Shown here one piece after another: positions 57,061 through 64,000 of a stretch of 64,000 nt of DNA (the first letter of the stretch is position 1; every line of letters begins with the position of its first letter). Source of the DNA: Adenophora triphylla var. japonica (lineage: Eukaryota; Streptophyta; Magnoliopsida; Asterales; Campanulaceae). The DNA is taken from NCBI GenBank assembly GCA_022495995.1, contig JAFEMH010001298.1, positions 186,001 through 250,000 of the forward strand, given 5' to 3'. A program made the translations under genes and the position numbers. The notes under the pieces are model-generated. The model saw only the letters and a list, made by a program, of their open reading frames with translations. It had not been told where the DNA came from and did not search any database.

Positions 57061-58700
57061 TGTCTAAGATACTTGAAAACGCCGGTCATTTGACCTTGGA
57101 GGATGAGAACCAAGCCTCACCCTCCGCTATCAACAAGGGAAAACAAACTAACTCGTCTTCAATGTAATGGGGGCCCGTTCCCAGCCTACTCACACCCCTT
57201 TCCCTGGCCGTAAAGCCACGCACGTGCTCACGAGACCAAATACGTGCCGAAAAGGCACAAGCCCTCCTAAACAAAAGTCCCAAACTCCACAAGCTCCCCT
57301 AAACACCACCATGAACACTCCTCTCTCCCCGGAGCAAATCCTAAGTGAGACAAGAAATTACGGACTCCAAATCCAAGCCGGTCGCCGAGGCCATGGTGAT
57401 TGCCGACCAACGGTTGGAAATGTTCGAAATAGAGGCCAATGGAGGGCTACGGTTTCCACAAGGGTCCCAAAGGTTCTCCCAACGAGCTCCCGCTAAATCA
57501 CTTGCTAGTCAAGCCTGCGGGGCAAACCGTGGAACCAACCTCGAGCGCGACAAGCCAAGCGCAGTGTGGTGCACGTGGATGATAGCGAGGAGATTGGCGA
57601 AGAGGCACAGTATAATCAACGTGCGAGGCCCCAAGCACTACCCCTGGCTCCGGCCAAGGGGAAGGCCGTGGCTCCACGTAACAAAAACGTAAGATTGATA
57701 GCCGTAACCCCGAGTTCGTTGATTTCATGCGTAAAATGTGGGAAACCCATCGAAGGCAGCCCAAAAATGTGGTCGCACAATGGATGCCTTCGGCGACAAG
57801 ATCGCGCGGGCACCTATCCGTAAGGGAAGCCCCCGCATGGATACATATGATGGTTCCAAGAACGCGAGGAGCCACATGGGTCGATTTTAGGGCCAAATGG
57901 CATTATTCTCCGTGGACGAATCCGTAATGTGCAAAGCTCTAGCTGCCACTTTCACGGGCAAGACCCTATCCTGGATGCTGGCTCTCAAGCCCCACTCCAT
58001 CAACTCTTTCGACCACTTCAGAACATTTTTCTTAATGCCTTTCTTTGGGCCGGGTGCCCGCTAGACCAAAGACAGATCTTGTCCGTGTCAAGCAGCCCCC
58101 ACCGAATCCACAAAAGATTACATTGCTCGCTTCGTAAAGGTGAGCGAGGAGATAGTGGATCCGGAAGAGGGGGATATTAGACTTTGCTTTGAGGAGGCCT
58201 CACCTCCTCCTTCCCGAAATTGAATTTCGCCTCCACCAACCAAAAACAAATGAGGAGATGTATGAAAGGGCTTCGCCATCGCTTCCGCCGAGGAGAGCAA
58301 TATGCCCGTTCCCCGAGCTTCAACCAAGGAAAGAATAAGCCAAGTTCGGAGACCACCCTGCAGGCCGCCCAAGTTAACAACCATGGCAAGAACAGAGGCC
58401 GTGGGTCGGACAAACTCCGGAAAAAAAGTTGCGGAAAGCTTGATCACACCGAGCTCACCGAGCCACGAGCAAGTGATCATGAGGGCATCGTATTTTCCTC
58501 CTCCTCCCCCATGCTCGTAAAACCGAGTGAGAGGAGTAGGGCAAAGTTCTGCGAGTATCATAATGATCACTGGCACGAATGTAAGACCTGCTTCCGCCAA
58601 AGAGAGTAATTCAACAGAGAATCAATGATGGGGAACTAACCGAGATGGATCAAGGGAAACAAACTGTGCCCCCAATAATAACCAACAATGGGCACGAAAT
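57061..58700 (+). pseudogene. gag relic of gypsy-3
   Basis: Recognisable pieces in several frames include a gag core around 57840-58060, containing the equivalent of DESVMCKALAATFTGKTLSW. A zinc knuckle CEYHNDHWHECKTC lies at about 58550-58592. The acidic N-terminal part near 57061 (MSKILENAGHLTLEDE) is the likely start. Frame changes occur every 100-300 bases. Confidence 0.7.
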
Positions 58701-58936
58701 CCTCGTGGTCCCGAGAGGGTGGAAAGAGACAATTTTGAGGACGACGACGGAGACTACAATATTAACTTCATCGGAGAAGAACCTCCCTCCAACAAACAGC
58801 TCTCCCTCCAAATTCGGACATTAGAGAAAGTTTTCTCCGTCCCCGCAATGGCTCCGGAAGAAGAGCAAGAAATTGGGTTCAAAAGGAGTGAACTTGCCTC
58901 CACCCTTTTTCATTCCACTCAGCCTCTCACCTCGTA

Positions 58937-59165
58937 ATGAGGATCAACCTAGCAAACATAGGCCGAGTGTTGATAGATACGGGAGCTGCCCGTGATATAC
59001 TATACTACCCTACGTTGTTAGGAATGAGAATGACTGAAGCACATCTTTTTCCATACGCGGACATGCTTGAGGGCTTCACAAATCACGCCGTAAGGGTAAA
59101 GGGGACGATTGTGTTTGACGTAACTATTGGGAAAAACCCATGCGTAAGACGGCCAAAATAACTTT
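58937..59165 (+). pseudogene. Aspartic protease relic of gypsy-3
   Basis: Contains IGRVLIDTGAARDILYY with the catalytic DTG intact (about 58960-59010), followed by MLEGFTNHAVRVKGTIVFDV. The frame breaks after about 59160. Confidence 0.85.
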
Positions 59166-59759
59166 CATGGTGGTCGATCTTCCTTCCCGCAGATAATGCC
59201 ATTCTCGGCGTAGAATCGCTCAGCCGAATTGGGAATAGTTGCGTCCGTTCCCCACCAAAGGGTGAAATTTAACACCCCGGCGGGGTTGCTACCATCAAGA
59301 ACCGGCCCAGGAGATTCCTCCGAGCACTTGAGGAAAAAGGAAAGAACAGAAAGGCCAGCATCCCGCCCGCCAATACAGGCGAGGACAAATCGATAGAGGG
59401 AAAAGGCGAGGACAAATCAAAAAGGGAAAAACCCTTGCTCTCCCGCCGGCACCCATACCGATTGGCATGCTTTCTTTCCATTCCGCGAAGGTGGAGATCA
59501 AGACGAGCGTAAAATCAAAGCGCTTGGCCCCTATTGAGGGAGGTTATATTGATCGGGGAATAGAGGGGAAGATTGACCGCGATATCATATACTCTATGGC
59601 AACACCGACTCGGAGCTCGTGTCAACCCCAACCATAATCATCGATTCCTTGCACAACCGTGAAATCGCCGACCTACAACCTAACGACGAGCTCGAGGAGG
59701 TGGTAATCAATCCCCACTTCCCGAGCAAACAGCTTAAGGTCGGCCCGGAAATTCACAAT

Positions 59760-60900
59760 AGGAGAGAAGAATCCCGATCGAATTCTTAAGGGCAAATTGT
59801 GATGTGTTCGCTTGGAGGGTGGAAGATATGTCGGGAATCGCCGAGGACGTGATCCTCCACAAAATCAACGATGACCCATCCTTCAAAAACATTCATCGAA
59901 ATCAAGGTACTTCTCTCTGAGAAAGAAATTGCGATCAAGGAAGAGGTGGAAAAATTGTTAAAAGCTGGGATAATCAAGGAGATTTCCTACCCCAAATGGC
60001 CGCCAATGTGGTAATGGTCAAAAAATCCAACGGCAAATGGAGGATGTGTGTTGATTTCACCGATCTCAACAAGGCATGTCCTAAGGATTGTTTCCCTCTT
60101 CCTCGCATTGACAGATTGGTGGATTCTATAGCCTACTACGTAGTATTGAGCTTCATTGATGCATACTCCGGCTACCATCGATCCAAATGGCTCCCGAAGA
60201 TGTCCTCTCTCGTAGCTTTCATCGCTGCGGCAAGACTTACCGCTATTAAAATGATGCCCTTCGGGTTGAAAAACGCAGGAGCCACCTATCAAAGAATGGT
60301 CAATCTGGTCTTCGAAACCAACTAGGTAGAAATCTTGAGGCCTACATTGACGATATGGTTATAAAGACTAAGGAAAACTCCCACGAGCTCGACGTGGAGG
60401 AAACCTTCAAAAACTTGTGTCGCAATAACATGAAGCTAAACCCCTTAAGTGCGCTTTGGGGTCAAGGCGGGCAAGTTCCTCGGGTTCATGGTCAATAAAA
60501 AGAGGGATAGAGGCTAATCCGCAGAAAATCCAAGCCACCGTTGGACATGGAAACCTCCCGCTTGCGTGAAGGATGTCCAAAACTCAATGGTCGCATCACC
60601 GCACTTGGCCGCTTCATCTCGCGGTCAGCGAGAGAGATGCCTCCCTTTCTTCAAAACTCTAAAAGGGGGAAGAGAGCCGATGAATTTACATGGAGCACTC
60701 GAGTGCCATCAAGCTTTTGAAGAAGTCAAAACATACCTCTGGGCACCCACCTCTACTCGCAGCCCGGTGCCTGGGAAGAGCTTTTTCTCGTTTTTGGCAA
60801 AGCATCGATCCGCAAGAGCCGCTGTTCTTGTGAGGGAGGAGAATAACTCCCAAAACCAGCTTATTATGTATCTAAGGCACTGTCCACCGTAGAAGGGCGT
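59760..60900 (+). pseudogene. Reverse transcriptase and RNase H relic of gypsy-3
   Basis: The approach FRANCDVFAWRVEDM (about 59785-59830) leads into the polymerase: VVMVKKSNGKWRMCVDFTDL, LPRIDRLVDS, then the PFGLKNAGATYQRMV segment (about 60255-60300). The catalytic YIDDM is at 60343-60357, one frame away. A diverged gypsy-type RNase H begins near 60740 (SARAAVLVREENNSQNQLIM). Deletions and shifts prevent a continuous product. Confidence 0.85.
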
Positions 60901-61244
60901 TATCTTAATATAGAGAAGTTAGCTTACGCCTTGCTTCAGACGCGCTCGAAAATTAAGAGCCTACTTTTCTCGCACACCCTATAACCGTATTAACCGAGGC
61001 TCCGCTTAGAAAGGTTTTACACAAACCGTAGTCCTCGGGGAGAATGCTAGCTTGGTCTATCGAACTCACTGAGTTCCAGATCACCTACTCCCCGAGAAAG
61101 ACAATCAAAGCGCAGGCCTTAGTAGATTTTGTGGTAGAATCATCATTCAAAATGGCGGACAGCGACCTGGGAAAAAGAAAGCGGGCAGAATCTGAAGAAG
61201 TCCCAAATAGCCCGAGCACATAAATCATATGGCCAAGGGAGCGT

Positions 61245-61643
61245 CCGGAGGAGGTATGGATTCTATACGTGGACGGCTCAGCGAGCAAGTTGATTAGTGG
61301 CGCGGACATACTTCTGATCGCACCCTGCGGGGAGAAATTTAAGAGAGCCTTGAGGTTCAAGTTCGAAGCATCAAACAATCAGGCTGAGTATGAGGCGATT
61401 ATAGCAGGCATGGAATTGGCAAGAGACATGGGAGTTCAGAATATAGAGATCAATAGTGACTCTCAGCTCATAGTTAATCAAATTAGGGGGGAGTATGATA
61501 CTATCAACCCAGTACTAACTCAGTACCGCGGCCTGGCAAAAACTCTTATCAAAAATTTCACCTACTACGAGCTGAACCAAGTCATGAGAGAGGACAACGT
61601 GGAAGCTGACCTCCTCTCCGTAATAACGGTATCAAGAAATTGA
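61245..61643 (+). pseudogene. Second (archaeal-like) RNase H domain of gypsy-3
   Basis: WILYVDGSASK starts the domain, followed by EASNNQAEYEAIIAGMELAR, EINSDSQLIVNQI and MREDNVEADLLS. The expected acidic residues (D of VDGS, E of QAEYEA, D of NSDS, D of VEAD) are all present. It lies between the usual RNase H and integrase. This stretch of about 130 codons is open in one frame. Confidence 0.85.
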
Positions 61644-61799
61644 TGAGTTGGAGACAGACATTGCCGATTGAATTCACGAGAGGCCTCGCTATAGATCGGA
61701 TTCGATAAACAATATTGAGGATCAAGTAAGGGACTCGGGGTAGATGAGCCGAAGGATTACATCGAGAAGCAAACCCTCCCCGAGGACCCAGTAAAGGCT

Positions 61800-62968
61800 A
61801 GAGCCATCAGAACGGTGTCTGCGAAATACCTCATCCTCGATGGGGTACTTTTTCGGCGATCATTCACCAAGCCTTTGCTGAGATGTGTCAAAACTCACAT
61901 GGTCACCAACTTACTCTATGAGGTCCATGAAGGAGTTTGTGGCGGACATCCAGTGCCTGCACCCTCTCGTACAAGATCAAATTCCAAGGATTCTTTTGGC
62001 CCACAATGAGAAGGGATGCACAGGAGTATGTAAGAAAGTGTGATAAGTGCCGAGATTTGCAGTACATCCCTAGACTACCATCAACAGAGAGCAAACTTTG
62101 GTCGTACCATCGTGGCCGTTTGATACGTGGGGATTGATCTCATTGGACCATTCCCAACCGCTAGAGGAAACATCAAGTATGCCGTGGTGGCCGTGGATTA
62201 TTTTACCAAGTGGACAAGCCAAGGGCTTAGCCACTATCTCCGAGGAGAATACAATCAATTTTGTCCACGATCACATCTATTGTCGATTTGGGTTTCCCGA
62301 GCAATTATTTCGGCATAATGGCACCCAATTCTCTCGCGAAATTCACTCGCCGAATGTGTGAGAATGAAGGTGCAACACCGTAACTCCGCAGCTTGCCTAT
62401 CCTCGTGGAAACGGCCAAGCCGAGGCCGCGAACAAGCTAGTTCGACCGCCCTAAAGAAAAATTTGGAGGGCGAGGAGGACGATGGTTGGACGAGCTCCAG
62501 ATCGCATTATGGGTTGTCTGCACAACTACAAGGAATTCTACGGGAGAAACTCCTTTCTCGCTCACGTATGGGTCGGAGGCAATGGCTCCAGTGGAGGTTG
62601 CCCTACCCTCGTACAGAGTCACATACTTCGACGAGTCTCAAAACGAGGCAAACAGAAGGTGTGACCTGGACGATCTCGAAGGAAAGAGAATGCGGGCATA
62701 TGAAAAAATGGTGAACTACAAGCAGAAAGCAAAGAAGCACCATGACAAAAGAGTAAATAGGAGGAGTTTTTCAGTTGGAAACTGGGTACTCAGAAGCGTA
62801 GAGGTCCAAGGGACCCAACCTGGTTTCAACAAACTGTCCCCGAAATGGGAGGGTCCGTATGAGGTCACAAAAATAGTCAAAGAGGGCACCTACATATTGC
62901 GACCAAAAGGGGGAGAAGAGCTTAAGCACGCTTGGAATAGCGAACACCTTAAGAGATACTTCTTTTGA
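61800..62968 (+). pseudogene. Integrase relic of gypsy-3
   Basis: The N-terminal zinc-binding part has HEGVCGGH (about 61928-61950) and CDKC (about 62040). The core starts GIDLIGPFPTARGNIKYAVV (about 62128), with the second catalytic Asp region near 62310 broken by a one-base shift. The C-terminal frame 62486-62968 includes TPFSLTYGSEAMAPVE and LSPKWEGPYEVTKIVKEGTY, ending RYFF. Confidence 0.85.
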
Positions 62969-64000
62969 AATCTTTGTAATTTTTGGAAGGAGTATAGACT
63001 ATGTGTATATATAAAGGAAGTTATCATCATATTTCATCATATTTTGATGCAAAAACCTATTCCCACCAAATTTCAAAAGCTAAAGTGGATGCCCGCAAGC
63101 GGATGCCGTAGGTTAAAGAGCAAACATATGAGCTCCTACCTACCGATGCGCAACGATCTTTCGGTCCGCAAGCCTATATGAGTACAAAGATCCGTTACGA
63201 TCCGTACTCCAATCGCGGAGGATACCCCGTCCCGCCCGCGTGACACCACCAAGAATAAGTGGATATAGATGCCAGCGAGGACAAAGGCCAAGGCCCTTGT
63301 CCCCGCTCAGTGCGCGAAGGTCCTCGTTAGGGCCGTTACTCGTATGCTTGTATGTGACAAAGGCCTACATATAAGCCCGTTACTGTATCGCCGTAAGACC
63401 TCACACAAAACTCCAAGGGGTTTTGAATAAAGGGTCAAAAAAGCGTGAACCACCATTAGTGGATACGTATGCCGCAGTTAAAGGGCCTCTATGCTAAATA
63501 TGCCCCTACCTACTGTTGCGCTGACTATAGCTTCACTACCACACTCGCATGCCCTAGGAAGGTAGCTTGCCTCGTCGCTTTTGACTTACACCACGGCTCG
63601 CAAGGCTGGGAATAAGTGTAAACGGATGACAGTGATCAAAAGAGTTTTTACAAAGTCAAACAGACAAAGGGGGTTAAGGCCCCAAAGTTTGCCACAAGGC
63701 CAAACAAAAGCGATCAGGGTATCGCAGCTTTCCCGCAGCCGCAGTACCTTATTGCTCACCTGCGAGGAAAGAGAACAAAAGTTAGACATACTGAGAGAGT
63801 GAAAGTATGGGACCAAGTATGGAACCAAAGAGATCGATCATTATCTTCACACCGGGCCGGGAGCAAGGCCTATGTCCCCCACCATGGCGAGGCATTCTCC
63901 TCGATAACTATGTTCTTATGTGGCCTGGGAATATAGACGGTTCGACCACCCGATCCCCACCGAGGCGTTGACGGAATCCTGGCATAGATGTCCACCCCGA
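62969..64000 (+). other. Long 3' untranslated region of gypsy-3
   Basis: No coding domain. Two diverged direct repeats about 370 bp apart, at about 63080-63180 and 63440-63550, share GTGGAT, GATGCCG/TATGCCG, GTTAAAG, CCTACCTAC and GCGC. GGACAAAGGCC and CGTTACT motifs also recur. The 3' LTR should lie beyond 64000. Confidence 0.6.

Larger units (their letters stand above)
56026..64000 (+). mobile_element. Ty3/gypsy LTR retrotransposon, Tat-like (gypsy-3)
   Basis: Order: 5' LTR, primer-binding site, gag, protease, reverse transcriptase, RNase H, a second RNase H-like domain, integrase, long 3' untranslated region. The 3' LTR is not reached in the window. RT before integrase defines Ty3/gypsy. 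The extra RNase H between RNase H and integrase is the mark of the plant Tat group. All proteins are interrupted by many frameshifts. Confidence 0.93.

Overview
The window is nuclear DNA of a flowering plant, almost certainly a eudicot. The evidence is GT-AG introns, a multi-exon GRDP (DUF1399) gene, a CYSTM gene, a plant-type GH3 beta-xylosidase relic, and many Stowaway MITEs whose ends read CTCCCTCCGTCCC. I cannot name the species. The sequence is typical repeat-rich intergenic DNA: only three genes look intact, and most of the rest is transposable elements, often inserted into one another.

Layout. 0.2-4.35 kb: truncated Ty3/gypsy element on the minus strand. 5.0-6.9 kb: GH3 beta-xylosidase pseudogene. 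7.9-9.3 kb: MITEs and a C/T-rich minisatellite. 9.55-17.94 kb: two adjacent Mutator-like elements; the second contains another Mutator-like element, which contains a 3.7-kb hAT transposon, and each level has its own target-site duplication. 19.2-20.2 kb: single-exon PB1-domain gene. 20.6-23.3 kb: MITEs and a foldback. 23.55-27.0 kb: a second hAT related to the first. 27.3-32.1 kb: three more hAT-type elements, one probably carrying a captured SNARE gene end. 32.2-32.9 kb: probable solo LTR with unusual palindromes. 34-37.5 kb: MITEs, a Ty1/copia remnant and microsatellites. 37.5-41.7 kb: second gypsy element, cut off inside reverse transcriptase by another LTR element (41.7-44.8 kb) that carries 30-bp minisatellites. 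45.3-46.3 kb: CYSTM gene. 48.1-53.4 kb: GRDP gene on the minus strand, eight coding exons, 860 residues. 54.1-55.5 kb: cluster of Stowaway MITEs. 56.0-64.0 kb: third gypsy element, running off the window end.

The three host genes have no evident pathway link; they are ordinary scattered loci. The three gypsy elements share an unusual primer-binding site and an LTR box. The third also has a second RNase H-like domain before integrase, as in the plant Tat group. All transposase and polyprotein genes seen are broken by stops or frameshifts, so the elements look non-autonomous or dead, although several breaks lie in homopolymers and could be sequence errors.

I did not find a convincing new gene system. 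The most unusual signals are compensated palindromes in the solo LTR (32.45-32.61 kb), a 143-bp 3' segment that is about 97% identical between two otherwise diverged hAT elements, the hAT with a SNARE-like gene end (27.3-28.5 kb), and the triple nest with intact target duplications.
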